From contig NZ_LMDH01000001.1 in assembly GCF_001425755.1 (NCBI RefSeq), positions 3,595,571-3,659,570 on the forward strand: a stretch of DNA of 64,000 nt. The letters run 5' to 3'. This stretch comes from Aeromicrobium sp. Root344 (GTDB lineage: Bacteria; Actinomycetota; Actinomycetes; Propionibacteriales; Nocardioidaceae). The notes beneath the pieces were generated by a model, which saw only the letters and a program-made list of their open reading frames with translations, was not told the DNA's origin and searched no databases. The position numbers and the translations under genes are program-made. Of this stretch, positions 36,667 through 46,037 are shown piece by piece. Numbering within the stretch: the first letter of the stretch is position 1; every line of letters starts with the position of its first letter.

Positions 36667-39006
36667 ATGGGGAACACCACTGCGACAGTCGTTCTCATCG
36701 ACGACTCTGCTGAGGTACGCGAGCTCCTCAAGACCCAGTTCAGGTTGTCCGGGCTGCTCACAGTCGTCGGTGACGGGGCCAACGGGGTCGAGGCCATCGG
36801 GCTGGCTCACCGGCACCAGCCCGACCTGCTGCTGCTCGACCTCTCGATGCCGTCGATGGACGGCCTCGACGCGCTGCACGGGATCCTCACGGTCTCCCCC
36901 CGGACCCGGGTCGTGATCTACACCGGCTTCGAGAGCAACGGCCTGGCCGATCGGGCGATCGAGCTGGGTGCGACCGCATTTTTGGAAAAGTCGATCCCGA
37001 TCGAGCAGATGGCGCATCGCCTGCACGCGATCATGACCGACGCTGCTGCGTCACCAGCCCCCGAGCGTCGGCTGGAGGTCGTACCGGATCCTGCGGACCG
37101 CCAGATGAGTGCCGAGCAGGATCACGCCCACGACGACCAGAGCGTGCTCGACGAGCACCTCGAACGGTTCCGCGAGGTGTTCGAGCAGGCCGCCATCGGC
37201 ATGGCGACAATGACCTTGACCGGCAGCATCGTGCGGGCCAACCGCGCCCTTGGCGAGATCCTGCTCCGCAAGCACCAGGACCTCGTCGGCGTCGACTACG
37301 CCACCCTCACCGCCGGCCGCGGCGAGCAGTTGGGCACCGCGCTCGACGAGATCGTGCTGGGGGCCGCGGACCTTGTGCACCTGGAGCACGAGGTGCGTGG
37401 GACACCCGAGCCCCGCCACGTGCAAGCCTCGATCGCCGCGATCCGCGACGAGGCCGGCGCGCCGCTCTACCTGTTCCTCCAGGTCCAGGACGTCACGGCT
37501 CAGCGGGCCGCCGAGGAACGGCTCCGGCTCAGCGAGGAGCGCTTCCGTCTCCTGGTCGACGCCGTCGAGGAGTACGCGATCTTCATGCTCTCGCCCGAGG
37601 GCATCGTGGTCAGCTGGAACCCGGGCGCGCAGCGCAGCGAGGGATACCGCGCCGAGGAGATCATCGGTCGGCACTTCCGGACGTTCTACCCCCAGGCGCT
37701 GCAGGAGGCTCGCCACCCCGAGTACGAGCTCGAGCGCGCGCTGGCCGACGGTCACTACTCCGAGGAGGGGTGGCGGGTCCGCAAGGACGGCTCGGTGTTC
37801 TGGGCACACGTCCTGATCACCGCGGTGTTCGACGACGCCGGCCAGCACCTCGGGTTCGCCAAGGTCACCCGCGACATCACCACCAGCCGGGAGTCCCAGG
37901 AAGCGCTGCGGCAGAGCGAGGAACGCTTCCGGCTGCTCGTCGAAGCGGTGGCCGACTACGCGATCTTCATGCTCGATCCCGAGGGTCACGTCATGAGCTG
38001 GAACACCGGAGCACAACGGAGCACCGGCTACTCGAGCCGAGAGATCATCGGACAGCACTTCCGGATCTTCTACCTGCCCGAGAGCCAGGCCGAGCGGCAC
38101 CCCGAGAACGAGCTCGAGATCGCGCTCAGCACCGGCCGCTACGAGGAGGAGGGCTGGCGCGTACGCAAGGACGGCACGCGCTACTGGTCCAGCGTCGTGA
38201 TCACCGCGGTGTTCAACGACGTCGGAGAGCACGTGGGATTCGCCAAGGTGACCCGCGACCGCACCGAGAACCGCCTCGCCGAGGAGGAACGCGAGCAGAC
38301 CAACGCCTCGCTCGCGGCACTCAACGAACGGCTCCGGCAGGCGGCGGCGGACCAGACCCAGTTCCTCGCCGTGACCGCGCACGAGCTGCGTACGCCCGCA
38401 GCGGTGCTCCGCGGCTCGGCCGACACCCTCTCGCGGCACTGGGCCGACCTGGGCGAGCAGGAGCGCATCGGTCTGCTGGCCGGCATGTCGTCGAGCGCTG
38501 ATCGCCTCGGCAGGCTGCTCAACGACCTGCTGACGGCGTCCAAGCTCGACTCCGACGCGCTCAACCTGCGCCCCGTACGTTCCTCGATCGCGACGCTGGT
38601 CGCCTCCGCCGTCGACGGCGCCCGCGTCTCGAGCAAGGGCGTCGACATCCACGTCGGGGAGATTCCGGAGGTCGAGGTCCTGGTCGACGCCAGCCGGATC
38701 GGCCAGGCGATCGACAACCTCATCGGCAACGCCATCTCGCACGGCACCCCTCCGGTGAGGCTCGACGTGGCGGTGTCAGGCGACACAGCGCAGGTCCGCG
38801 TCAGCGACTCCGGAGGGGGCGTCGACACCGACGTCCTGCCCCGGCTGTTCCAACGGTTCGCGACCGGCGACAACGTTCGTGGCACCGGCCTCGGACTGTT
38901 CATCGCCCGCGAGCTCGCCAGGGCCTCGGGCGGCGACGCGTTCTACGAACCCTCGACGCCGGACAACTCCGCGGGCACGTTCGTGCTGGCCCTGCCGGTC
39001 GCGTGA
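36667..39006 (+). CDS. Hybrid sensor: response-regulator receiver, three PAS domains, histidine kinase
   Basis: 779 residues, soluble. An N-terminal receiver (1-125) has phospho-acceptor Asp58 in [10 protein letters not shown], Thr86 and Lys108. PAS1 is about 160-280, then PAS2 (about 285-410) and PAS3 (about 415-540), which are near copies ([34 protein letters not shown]). A HisKA domain with H-box [11 protein letters not shown] and an HATPase with N-box [12 protein letters not shown]1 [10 protein letters not shown] and G2 GTGLGLFIA complete it. No separate output regulator is encoded nearby. CATAGT (36654-36659) lies 7 nt before the ATG, so the mRNA is probably leaderless; the longer frame from 36565 is rejected. 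Confidence 0.92.
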   Translation: MGNTTATVVLIDDSAEVRELLKTQFRLSGLLTVVGDGANGVEAIGLAHRHQPDLLLLDLSMPSMDGLDALHGILTVSPRTRVVIYTGFESNGLADRAIELGATAFLEKSIPIEQMAHRLHAIMTDAAASPAPERRLEVVPDPADRQMSAEQDHAHDDQSVLDEHLERFREVFEQAAIGMATMTLTGSIVRANRALGEILLRKHQDLVGVDYATLTAGRGEQLGTALDEIVLGAADLVHLEHEVRGTPEPRHVQASIAAIRDEAGAPLYLFLQVQDVTAQRAAEERLRLSEERFRLLVDAVEEYAIFMLSPEGIVVSWNPGAQRSEGYRAEEIIGRHFRTFYPQALQEARHPEYELERALADGHYSEEGWRVRKDGSVFWAHVLITAVFDDAGQHLGFAKVTRDITTSRESQEALRQSEERFRLLVEAVADYAIFMLDPEGHVMSWNTGAQRSTGYSSREIIGQHFRIFYLPESQAERHPENELEIALSTGRYEEEGWRVRKDGTRYWSSVVITAVFNDVGEHVGFAKVTRDRTENRLAEEEREQTNASLAALNERLRQAAADQTQFLAVTAHELRTPAAVLRGSADTLSRHWADLGEQERIGLLAGMSSSADRLGRLLNDLLTASKLDSDALNLRPVRSSIATLVASAVDGARVSSKGVDIHVGEIPEVEVLVDASRIGQAIDNLIGNAISHGTPPVRLDVAVSGDTAQVRVSDSGGGVDTDVLPRLFQRFATGDNVRGTGLGLFIARELARASGGDAFYEPSTPDNSAGTFVLALPVA

Positions 39007-39007
39007 G

Positions 39008-40492
39008 TCAGACGAGCTTGGCGACCTCAGCCGCCGCGCGCTCCCCTGCTCGTACGGCGCCGTCCATGTAGCCGGACCAGTACGTCGCAGTCTCGGTGCC
39101 GGCCCAGTGGACGCGACCGTGCGGCTCGCGGATCGTCGAGCCGTACGCGACGGTGGCGCCGGGTTGCACCGTGGCGATCGGGCTGCCCATCGTCCACCGT
39201 TCGTGCGTCCAGTCGTGCTCGACGTACTCGATGGGATCGAGCGCCTCCGGCCCCACGACCTTGGCGAATCCCTCGAGCACGAGCTTGCGGCGCTCGGCGA
39301 GCGGCAGCATCGCGCACTGCTGCCACGAGGAGCCGCCGACGAAGGCCAGGAGCACGCCGACCTTGGCGTCGGCGGGGCAGTTGTCGAAGACCGTGCGCAC
39401 GACACCGCTGTTGAGGACGCCGGAGCCCGAAAGCCCCTTGGCGCGCCAAAACGGCCTGGGGTACACCGCGTCCACCTTCATCAACGTGCCCATCGGCATG
39501 TGCTGCATCAGCTGCAGGCGGCGCGGTGGGAGCAGCGGCGACCAGTCGATGCCCAGCACGAGGGGCGGCGGGACCGCGACGATCACCCGCTTCGCCGTGA
39601 CGGTCCCGCGATCGCTGACGACGGTCACCCCTGTGCTCGTCTGCTTGATCTTGCGGACCGGGGCGTTGAGCGCGACCCGCGAGCCCAGCGCCGCGGCGAC
39701 TCGCAACGGGAGCAGGCCCGAACCGCCGACGAACCTCGAGTCCTGGGCCGCGTCGGGCGTACCGGACGACCGCTCGAACGTGCCCGGATTGGTCTCGTTG
39801 CCCGCGGTCGCGATGTACCAGAGCAGGAACAGCAGCGAGATGCCCTGGGCATCCACCCCGAACGCGGACTGGAAGTAGGCCTTGATCACCTCGCGCACGG
39901 TGGGGATCAGGGTGTTCTGCCGGATCCAGGTGTCGACCGTCATGTTGTCCCACTCGGCGGCCCGCTTGGCGGTCCACGGTGCGTCCACGGGCACCTGCTT
40001 CGACATCTCGTCGATGCGCAGCTGCAGCAGCAGCGCGTCGGCCAGGATCAGCGGGTCGGGCGGGACCGTGCCGGTGTACTTCATGGTGCCGCCGTCGGCG
40101 CTGACGTAGACGTTCTTGCCGGTGATGTACTCCTTGAACGTCGCGACCTTGAGCTCCTTGGCCAGTGCGAGCACGTGATCCTGGGTGGGACCGACGAACG
40201 CCCCACCGGACTCGATCACGGAGCCGTTCTTGAGGGTGTGGTTGAGCAGCCGACCGCCCACACGGTTGCGGGCCTCCAGCACCAGGACCTTCTTGCCGCT
40301 CGCGACCAGCTTGCGCGCGGCGACGAGGCCCGACAGCCCACCACCCACGACCACGACGTCGACGCTGGCAGGCAGGCTTCCGGAGGTCGTCGCCGCCTCA
40401 GCGGCTTCACCCAGTCCTCCGATCGCGAGGATCGCACCTCCCGCGGCAGCGCCGCTCAGCAGTCCGCGTCGTGACAGTCCGTGCTCAGCCAT
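39008..40492 (-). CDS. Secreted flavin monoamine oxidase family protein (Tat signal)
   Basis: 494 residues. The N-terminus has a twin-arginine signal (LSRRGLLSGAAAGGAIL), followed by the FAD-binding GxGxxG motif VVVVGGGLSGLVAARKL and LEARNRVGGR. The substrate domain and C-terminal FAD motif (GRVHWAGTETATYWSGYMDGA) match flavin amine oxidases. It should oxidise an amine outside the cytoplasm after export as a folded flavoprotein; the substrate is unknown. It is convergent with the sensor kinase gene, one base apart. Confidence 0.9.
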   Translation of the reverse strand: MAEHGLSRRGLLSGAAAGGAILAIGGLGEAAEAATTSGSLPASVDVVVVGGGLSGLVAARKLVASGKKVLVLEARNRVGGRLLNHTLKNGSVIESGGAFVGPTQDHVLALAKELKVATFKEYITGKNVYVSADGGTMKYTGTVPPDPLILADALLLQLRIDEMSKQVPVDAPWTAKRAAEWDNMTVDTWIRQNTLIPTVREVIKAYFQSAFGVDAQGISLLFLLWYIATAGNETNPGTFERSSGTPDAAQDSRFVGGSGLLPLRVAAALGSRVALNAPVRKIKQTSTGVTVVSDRGTVTAKRVIVAVPPPLVLGIDWSPLLPPRRLQLMQHMPMGTLMKVDAVYPRPFWRAKGLSGSGVLNSGVVRTVFDNCPADAKVGVLLAFVGGSSWQQCAMLPLAERRKLVLEGFAKVVGPEALDPIEYVEHDWTHERWTMGSPIATVQPGATVAYGSTIREPHGRVHWAGTETATYWSGYMDGAVRAGERAAAEVAKLV

Positions 40493-40546
40493 GCGATGCC
40501 TCTCGTTTGCTGTGTCAACGAGGGATGGGCCGAAAAGGAACGCGTT

Positions 40547-42235
40547 CTAGCGCGCCGGGACCGCCGGGATCGGCAGCAGAGCGGCCGGGGCGTGCGCCGG
40601 GACCGCCGGCGATCTCGGCGCCACGACCGGCACGCGGACGTACGGCTCGCCGACCGGCGGGCGCGGGTCCGGCTCCCCCTTGTTGGGCCACAGGGCCATG
40701 GCACGCTCGGACTGCGCCGTGATCGTCAGCGACGGATTGACGCCCAGGTTGGCGGTGACGGCGGACCCGTCGGACACGTGCAGGCCGGGATGACCGTGGG
40801 CCCGCTGGTACGGGTCGATGACCCCGGTCTCGGCGGACTCGCTGATCGCGCAGCCCCCGATGAAGTGCGCCGTCAACGGGATCCCGGCCATGTCGGTCGT
40901 CGACCCGCCGGCGTACCCGCCGATGCGCCTCGCGAGGTCGCGCGCGACGCGGTTGGCCACCGGGATCCAGGTCGGGTTCGGCTCGCCGACGCCCTGCTTG
41001 CTCGTCATCCGCCGGCCGAGGACGCCGCGCTTGAGGTAGGTCGTGATCGAGTTGTCGAGCGACTGCATGACCAGCACGACGATCGACTGCTCGGCCCAGC
41101 GCCGCGGGTTGTGCAGCCTGATCGCCCCCTTGAGCCCGAGCTCGCGATAGACCCGCCAGATGCTGCGGACGGTCGATCCTGGTTGATCCTTGTCGACGAG
41201 CGGGGCGTTGAGCAGCGACAGCGCGCTCGACCCTCGGCCGTACCGGACCGGTTCGACGTGCGTGTGCTCGTCGGGATGGAACGACGACGTGATCGAGACG
41301 CCGGGCGTGTAGTCGGCCCGCTTGTCACTGGCACGCGCGCTGAGCACCGCTTCTGAGTTGGTACGGCTCAGCTCCCCGATGCGCGGCGACAGCTCCGGCA
41401 GCGAGCTGGTGCGGAGCCGGTGGAGCAGGTTCTGCGTGTTGAGCGCGTTGCCGGCGAACACGACGTGCTCCGCCGTGAAGGTCCGCCGGCGCAGTCGGTT
41501 GCCAGTGCGTCGGGTGCGGACCTCGTAGCCGCCGGCGTTCGGCCGTACGTCCGTCACGGTCGTCAGCGGGTGCACGACAGCGCCTGCAGCCTCGGCGAGG
41601 TGGAGGTAGTTCTTGACCAAGGTGTTCTTGGCGTTGTGGCGGCAGCCGGTCATGCATGCACCGCAGTCGGTGCACGTGCGCCGGCGGGGACCCGCGCCGC
41701 CGAAGAACGGGTCGTCCACCTCGATGCCGGGCTCTGCGCCGAACAGCACGCCGACGTCCGCGGCGTGGAACGTGTCGCCGACCCCGTAGTCCTTGGCCAG
41801 CGACTCCATCAGGTCGTCGGCCGGAGTACGCCCGGGATACGTCACGACGCCGAGCATCTTCTTGGCCTGCGCGTAGTGCGGCGCCAGCTCGTCCTTCCAG
41901 TCGGTGATGTGAGCCCACTGCGGGTCGCGGTAGAACGCGTCGAGCGGCTCGTAGAGCGTGTTGGCGTACACGAGCGATCCCCCGCCCACGCCGGTGCCGC
42001 TGGCGATGAGCACGTCCCTCAGGAGCGTCAGCCGCATGATGCCGAAGCAGCGCGCCCAGGGCGCCCAGAGGTAGCGACGCGTGCGCCACGACGTCTTGGG
42101 CAGCTCGTGGTCGGCGAAGCGGCGGCCCATCTCGAGCACGCCCACCCGATAGCCCTTCTCGGTCAGCCGGAGCGCGGCGACGCTGCCCCCGAAGCCGGAG
42201 CCCACCACGACGACGTCATAGTCATAGCCAGTCAT
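40547..42235 (-). CDS. GMC-type FAD oxidoreductase, cholesterol oxidase-like
   Basis: 562 residues. FAD motif VVVVGSGFGGSVAALRL, GMC blocks (GTGVGGGSLVYAN), a cysteine-rich insert RRRTCTDCGACMTGCRHNAKNTL, and a C-terminal block with HFIGGCAISE and VSDGSAVTANLGVNPSLTI. These are seen in actinobacterial ChoD-like GMC proteins; the cysteine insert may bind a metal or Fe-S cluster. It probably oxidises a sterol or other alcohol. TATGCT (42243-42248) is 7 nt before the ATG, so the message is probably leaderless; the promoter overlaps that of the divergent TetR gene. Confidence 0.87.
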   Translation of the reverse strand: MTGYDYDVVVVGSGFGGSVAALRLTEKGYRVGVLEMGRRFADHELPKTSWRTRRYLWAPWARCFGIMRLTLLRDVLIASGTGVGGGSLVYANTLYEPLDAFYRDPQWAHITDWKDELAPHYAQAKKMLGVVTYPGRTPADDLMESLAKDYGVGDTFHAADVGVLFGAEPGIEVDDPFFGGAGPRRRTCTDCGACMTGCRHNAKNTLVKNYLHLAEAAGAVVHPLTTVTDVRPNAGGYEVRTRRTGNRLRRRTFTAEHVVFAGNALNTQNLLHRLRTSSLPELSPRIGELSRTNSEAVLSARASDKRADYTPGVSITSSFHPDEHTHVEPVRYGRGSSALSLLNAPLVDKDQPGSTVRSIWRVYRELGLKGAIRLHNPRRWAEQSIVVLVMQSLDNSITTYLKRGVLGRRMTSKQGVGEPNPTWIPVANRVARDLARRIGGYAGGSTTDMAGIPLTAHFIGGCAISESAETGVIDPYQRAHGHPGLHVSDGSAVTANLGVNPSLTITAQSERAMALWPNKGEPDPRPPVGEPYVRVPVVAPRSPAVPAHAPAALLPIPAVPAR

Positions 42236-42242
42236 GGCGGGC

Positions 42243-42285
42243 AGCATACGGGCTTGTTGACACTGTGCCAATAGCCGGTGAGACT
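42243..42285. promoter_or_regulatory. Overlapping divergent promoters with a shared operator
   Basis: Minus strand: TTGGCA (42266-42271), 17 bases, TATGCT (42243-42248), 7 nt to the GMC oxidase ATG. Plus strand: TTGACA (42257-42262), 17 bases, GAGACT (42280-42285), 6 nt to the TetR ATG. The 15-base palindrome TTGACACTGTGCCAA (42257-42271, one mismatched pair) contains both -35 boxes, so a dimer bound there would block both promoters. Confidence 0.7.
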
Positions 42286-42291
42286 GAGCCC

Positions 42292-42873
42292 ATGACCGCG
42301 ACCCGTCAGCGCCTGGCGCCCGCACAGCGCCGGCAGCAGATCATCGACGCTGCGCGGGTGCTCTACTCCGACCGCCCGTACGACGACGTGTCCACGAGCG
42401 AGCTCGCCGAGGCGGCCGGCGTGGCCCGGGGCCTGATCAACCACTACTTCGGCGACAAGCGAGAGCTGTTCCTGGCGGTGATGCGCGAGTCGATCCTGAT
42501 GCCCGAGCGCCCGCTCACGGGCCTCGAGGGGCGTTCCCTCGAGGACCGCGCCCGGCTCACGATGGACTGGATCCTCGATGCGGCCACGACGTACGGTCAG
42601 GCGTGGGTCGCCGCGAGCGGAGCCGCCAACCTGCACGGCAGCTCCGACATCCAGGCCATCGTCGACGAGGCCGACGATCGCGCCGCCCGTCTCGTGCTCG
42701 ACGCGCTCGGGTTGCCCGACGACCCCCGCTTGCGGGCACGCCTGCGGCCGACCGCGGCATTGACCAAATCCGTCTGCCGGGAGTGGCTCCAGCGCGGTAC
42801 GTTCACCCGGGACGAAGCGCTCGACCTGCTCACCGCGTCAGTCCTGTTGTTCGTCCAGAAGGAGCTCCCGTGA
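42292..42873 (+). CDS. TetR/AcrR-family transcriptional regulator
   Basis: 193 residues. An N-terminal helix-turn-helix (QIIDAARVLYSDRPYDDVST then LAEAAGVARGLINHYFGDK) and an all-helical C-terminal ligand domain. The ATG at 42292 lies 6 nt after a -10-like element; an upstream in-frame start would run over the shared promoter. It probably represses itself with the downstream monooxygenase and decarboxylase-like genes (14-base gap), and the divergent GMC oxidase, through the palindrome between the genes. The inducer is unknown; a sterol or ketone is a reasonable guess. Confidence 0.9.
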   Translation: MTATRQRLAPAQRRQQIIDAARVLYSDRPYDDVSTSELAEAAGVARGLINHYFGDKRELFLAVMRESILMPERPLTGLEGRSLEDRARLTMDWILDAATTYGQAWVAASGAANLHGSSDIQAIVDEADDRAARLVLDALGLPDDPRLRARLRPTAALTKSVCREWLQRGTFTRDEALDLLTASVLLFVQKELP

Positions 42874-42886
42874 AGAAGCGTCGACC

Positions 42887-44347
42887 ATGACGTCCGTCGG
42901 CATCATCGGCTCGGGCTTCGGTGCGCTCGCGGTCGCGATCGAGCTCAAGCGCGCCGGGCACACGGACCTGCGGCTGTGGGAGCGCTCGCACGACCTCGGC
43001 GGCGTGTGGCGCGACAACACCTACCCCGGCGCCGGCTGTGACGTCCCATCACCGCTCTACTCGTTCTCGTTCGAGCCCAATCCGCACTGGTCCCGGCGCT
43101 ATGCGTTGCAGGAGGAGATCCACGCCTACATCCGCTCGGTCGCCGACACCTACGGCATCACCCCGCTCGTACGGTTCGACCGCGAGGTCGTGGCGGCGCG
43201 GTGGGACGAGGAGTCCGCGACCTGGACCGTGACGATCGCCGACGCTTCGACAGGATCGGGGACGACCGAGGAGACCGTCGACATCCTCATCAGCGCCGTC
43301 GGCCAGCTGTCGCGGCCGGTTCCGCCGCGGATCGACGGGCTCGACTCCTTCGAGGGCACGTCGTTCCACTCCGCACAGTGGGACCACTCGTTCGACGCGA
43401 CCGGCAAGTCCGTCGCGGTCGTCGGCGCGGGCGCGAGCGCCGTGCAGCTCATCCCCCATCTGGCGCGCGACGCCCGCAAGCTCGTGGTCTTCCAGCGCTC
43501 CCCCAACTACCTGATGCCCAAGCCCGACAAGCCCTACAAGGCGTTCCACAAGAAGCTGTTCCAGATCGCGCCGATCAGCCAGCGGCTGGAGCGCGGCGGC
43601 GTGTGGGCCGTGACGGAGCAGTTCGCCCGTGGACTCGATGACGAGTCGCGGGTCGGCCGCATCAACAAGGCGATCGCGATGTGGCACCTCCGCAAGCAGG
43701 TGGCCGATCCCGAGCTGCGGGCCAAGCTGACGCCCGACTATCCGATCGGGTGCAAGCGCATCCTGTTCTCCAACGACTTCTATCCGGCCCTGGCGCAGGA
43801 CAACGTCGACGTCGTCACGCACGCGATCACGAAGGTGACCCCCAAAGGCGTCGTCGACACCGAGGGCGTCGAGCACGAGGTCGACGCCATCATCTATGCC
43901 ACTGGCTTCGACACCCAGGACTTCCTCCAGTCGATCGACATCACCGGCACCCGGGGGCAGAAGCTCGCGACCCAATGGGCCGATGGCGCGCACGCCTACC
44001 TCGGCATGTATGTCCCGCACTTCCCCAACATGTTCGTCGCCTATGGGCCCAACACCAACCTCGGCGGCGGATCGATCATCTTCATGCTCGAGGCGCAGGC
44101 CCGGCACATGCGTCAGACCCTCGACCGGTTGGTGGCCGGCGACTACCGGAGCGTCGAGGTCACCGAAGAGGCTGAGCTGGCGTACGACCGTGAGCTCTCC
44201 GAGAAGCTCGAGCACTCGCCGTGGGCGCACTGCGACAACTGGTACCGCCACCGTTCCGGGCGCATCACCTCCAACTGGCCCGGATCGACCCGCCCGTTCG
44301 CCCAGGCCACCAGGACCATGGACCCGACGGCGTTCCGATGGGCATGA
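42887..44347 (+). CDS. Flavin-containing monooxygenase, Baeyer-Villiger type
   Basis: 486 residues. FAD motif VGIIGSGFGALAVAIEL, NADP motif VAVVGAGASAVQLIPHL, and between them FEGTSFHSAQWDH, which fits the Baeyer-Villiger fingerprint FxGxxxHxxxW(P/D). An ATGY-like motif near the end of the second domain (IIYATGFDTQDFL) is also present. It should insert oxygen next to a carbonyl using NADPH and O2. It follows the TetR gene and overlaps the next gene by ATGA; the TetR-oxygenase-decarboxylase set looks like a small oxidative catabolic operon. Confidence 0.9.
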   Translation: MTSVGIIGSGFGALAVAIELKRAGHTDLRLWERSHDLGGVWRDNTYPGAGCDVPSPLYSFSFEPNPHWSRRYALQEEIHAYIRSVADTYGITPLVRFDREVVAARWDEESATWTVTIADASTGSGTTEETVDILISAVGQLSRPVPPRIDGLDSFEGTSFHSAQWDHSFDATGKSVAVVGAGASAVQLIPHLARDARKLVVFQRSPNYLMPKPDKPYKAFHKKLFQIAPISQRLERGGVWAVTEQFARGLDDESRVGRINKAIAMWHLRKQVADPELRAKLTPDYPIGCKRILFSNDFYPALAQDNVDVVTHAITKVTPKGVVDTEGVEHEVDAIIYATGFDTQDFLQSIDITGTRGQKLATQWADGAHAYLGMYVPHFPNMFVAYGPNTNLGGGSIIFMLEAQARHMRQTLDRLVAGDYRSVEVTEEAELAYDRELSEKLEHSPWAHCDNWYRHRSGRITSNWPGSTRPFAQATRTMDPTAFRWA

Positions 44348-44946
44348 CGGACTACCCCCCGGAGCCGTGGGACCTGCACGGGCACGCGTACGTCGGCGTG
44401 TGGCTGCTGCCCAAGGGCGACGCACCGGCACCGAGCTCGCCGGCGACCAGGACGATCACGATCTTCGGCCGGGCCGTCGTGTGCGCGGCGTTCTTCGTGT
44501 ACGAGGAGCCGAGCCCGCTGACGTACGACGAGATCATGGCGACCGTGCTGGTCCGCGAAGGCTGGCGGCCACGGGTGTCGATCACCCACATCTGGGTCAA
44601 CAGCGTCGCCTCGCGCGATGGCGGCCGCCGGCTGTGGGCGATCCCCAAGGACCTTGCCGATTTCGAGGTCGCCCGGCACTCCTCGTACGCGGCTCAGGGC
44701 ATCGGCTCGCTCGCGGTGACCCGCGCACGCCGCCTGCCGGGACGACTCCCGCTGGGCTTCCGCATCGCCCAGGACCGGGCCGGGACGCTGTTGGTGTCCC
44801 CCGTGTCCGGGCGCATCCGCCTCGGGTTCGCCACCGCGCGGTGGTCCCTCGCGGCGGAGGGCCCACTGGGCTTCCTCGTCGGCCGCAAGCCGTTGCTGAC
44901 CTTGGCCTGCAAGCCCTTCCACCTGCTCTTCGGGCGACGCACCTAG
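44344..44946 (+). CDS. Acetoacetate decarboxylase-like protein
   Basis: 200 residues. The fold is suggested by VSITHIWVNSVASRDGGRRL followed by WAIPKDLADFE, where the conserved lysine (IPK) corresponds to the Schiff-base lysine region of the acetoacetate decarboxylase superfamily. Other conserved parts are weak, so it may be a binding or hydratase-type relative and not a true decarboxylase. The start is chosen by ATGA overlap with the monooxygenase gene; an in-frame ATG two codons earlier is possible. Confidence 0.72.
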   Translation: MTDYPPEPWDLHGHAYVGVWLLPKGDAPAPSSPATRTITIFGRAVVCAAFFVYEEPSPLTYDEIMATVLVREGWRPRVSITHIWVNSVASRDGGRRLWAIPKDLADFEVARHSSYAAQGIGSLAVTRARRLPGRLPLGFRIAQDRAGTLLVSPVSGRIRLGFATARWSLAAEGPLGFLVGRKPLLTLACKPFHLLFGRRT

Positions 44947-44965
44947 CTCCGGTTAGGGTCGAGGC

Positions 44966-45346
44966 ATGTCTCGCCTCGTCGTCCTGACCGTGACCGCTCT
45001 CCTGCTGCTCGCGGGCTGCACCTCGTCCGACGGCAAGGGCAGGGGCGAGGACGGCCAACCCACCGCGAAACCGCCAACGACCAAGACCACCCCGGCACCG
45101 ACCGGTCCCGCCTGCGCCAGCATCTGGAAGGAGGGCACCACGCTGCCGGCCGACTACACGAAGTGCGTCGACGGCGGCGCGTACGGCTCGCAGGACGTCA
45201 CGAAGTGCCAGGACGGCACCAGGCTCGTGACCTACTCCGACACCTACTTCGCCGTCACCGGCGGGCGCATCAGCAAGCCCAAGGTCGCGCCGATGCAGGA
45301 CACGCCGGAGTTCGGCAAGGTCTACAGCGCCTGCACCGGCGAGTAG
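44966..45346 (+). CDS. Small predicted lipoprotein
   Basis: 126 residues: signal peptide with lipobox LLAGC (Cys19), a Thr/Pro/Lys-rich linker (KPPTTKTTPAPTGP) and a compact C-terminal domain with four Cys (PACASIW, TKCVDGG, TKCQDGT, SACTGE) that may form two disulfides. Anchored outside the membrane; function unknown. TAGGGT (44954-44959) lies 6 nt before the ATG, consistent with a leaderless message. Confidence 0.78.
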   Translation: MSRLVVLTVTALLLLAGCTSSDGKGRGEDGQPTAKPPTTKTTPAPTGPACASIWKEGTTLPADYTKCVDGGAYGSQDVTKCQDGTRLVTYSDTYFAVTGGRISKPKVAPMQDTPEFGKVYSACTGE

Positions 45347-45350
45347 GCGC

Positions 45351-45683
45351 TCAGTCCGGACCGAGCGCGGCCTCGCCGGACGGCGAGCCGGGCTCCTTGA
45401 GCTCGACGAACATCACGTGCGTCTCGGTCCTGCCGACGTTCTCCCCCGCATGCGTCTGCGCCGGCAGCCAGGCCGCGCGACCGGGCTCGAGGGAGACCTC
45501 ACGGACCTGGTCGCCGACGCTGAGCCGGCGGTCGAAGCCGCTCAGCGTGATCATGACGGTGTCGGGGTGCGTGTGCGGCGTCGTGCTGTCGCCCGGCGCG
45601 TCGCGATACTCCAGCACGCGTACGCGCTCGTTCTCGAACACGACGGAATAGAGCGACGGGTTGGACTCGACCGGGTCTGACAT
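45351..45683 (-). CDS. Cupin-domain protein
   Basis: 110 residues, a single cupin barrel. Motif 1 is TTPHTHPDTVMITL with two metal-type His; motif 2 is PGRAAWLPAQTHAGENVG with a third His. The N-terminal half includes NERVRVLEYRDAPGD, common in small cupins of unknown role. A metal-dependent enzyme or a sensor of small ligands is possible. The ATG at 45683 fits the family start; GACACT lies 6 nt upstream. Confidence 0.8.
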   Translation of the reverse strand: MSDPVESNPSLYSVVFENERVRVLEYRDAPGDSTTPHTHPDTVMITLSGFDRRLSVGDQVREVSLEPGRAAWLPAQTHAGENVGRTETHVMFVELKEPGSPSGEAALGPD

Positions 45684-45747
45684 CCGTCGAGTGTCGTCCC
45701 GTGCCGAGATGCCGGTCAAGACCTGGAAGAAAAGGTCCAGTGGTGAT

Positions 45748-45772
45748 GTTTGGTTCCAGACCTTTGGGGTAT
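45748..45772 (+). promoter_or_regulatory. SigB/SigF-type promoter
   Basis: GTTT (45748-45751), 15 bases, GGGTAT (45767-45772): an exact match to the actinobacterial general-stress sigma consensus GTTT-N15/16-GGGTAT. It reads toward the small acidic protein genes at 45879 and 46034. Confidence 0.75.
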
Positions 45773-45775
45773 ATC

Positions 45776-45840
45776 GCGGTCCTCGACCGGCAGTCGAGAT
45801 ATCGGGCGGGCTGGAGGCTTACGCAGACTCTCCAGCCCGC
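45776..45840 (+). other. Structured 5' leader with two hairpins
   Basis: The roughly 100-base leader after the stress-type promoter forms hairpin 1 (CTCGAC/GTCGAG, 45782-45798) and hairpin 2 (GCGGGCTGGAG, 45806-45816, with its perfect complement at 45830-45840), then GGAAGGGAG before the ATG. It could be a stabilising leader or a regulatory structure; no known family is recognised. Confidence 0.5.
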
Positions 45841-45878
45841 CGATCTCGTTCCAGGCCGGCGATGGAAGGGAGAGCATC

Positions 45879-46037
45879 ATGAGCGAGTCACCCCTCGAGC
45901 CGGGCGCCGATCCAGAGGCCAGGCCCACCGAAGATCCCGAGATCACCCCTTCGTCGAATCCCGACGGCGGGTCCACCGTGATCCCCGAGCCCAGCGTGAC
46001 CAACCCGGACGCTGACGGGACCGGAGGCGACGCATGA
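45879..46037 (+). CDS. Small acidic disordered protein, hypothetical
   Basis: 52 residues starting MSESPLEPGADPEARPTED, rich in Pro, Glu, Asp and Gly, with no Cys and almost no hydrophobic residues; certainly unstructured. A ribosome site GGGAG lies 7-8 nt upstream. The preceding stress-type promoter and the similar neighbours suggest a family of stress-induced hydrophilic proteins. The longer frame starting at 45750 covers the promoter itself and is rejected. It overlaps the next gene by ATGA. Confidence 0.65.
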   Translation: MSESPLEPGADPEARPTEDPEITPSSNPDGGSTVIPEPSVTNPDADGTGGDA

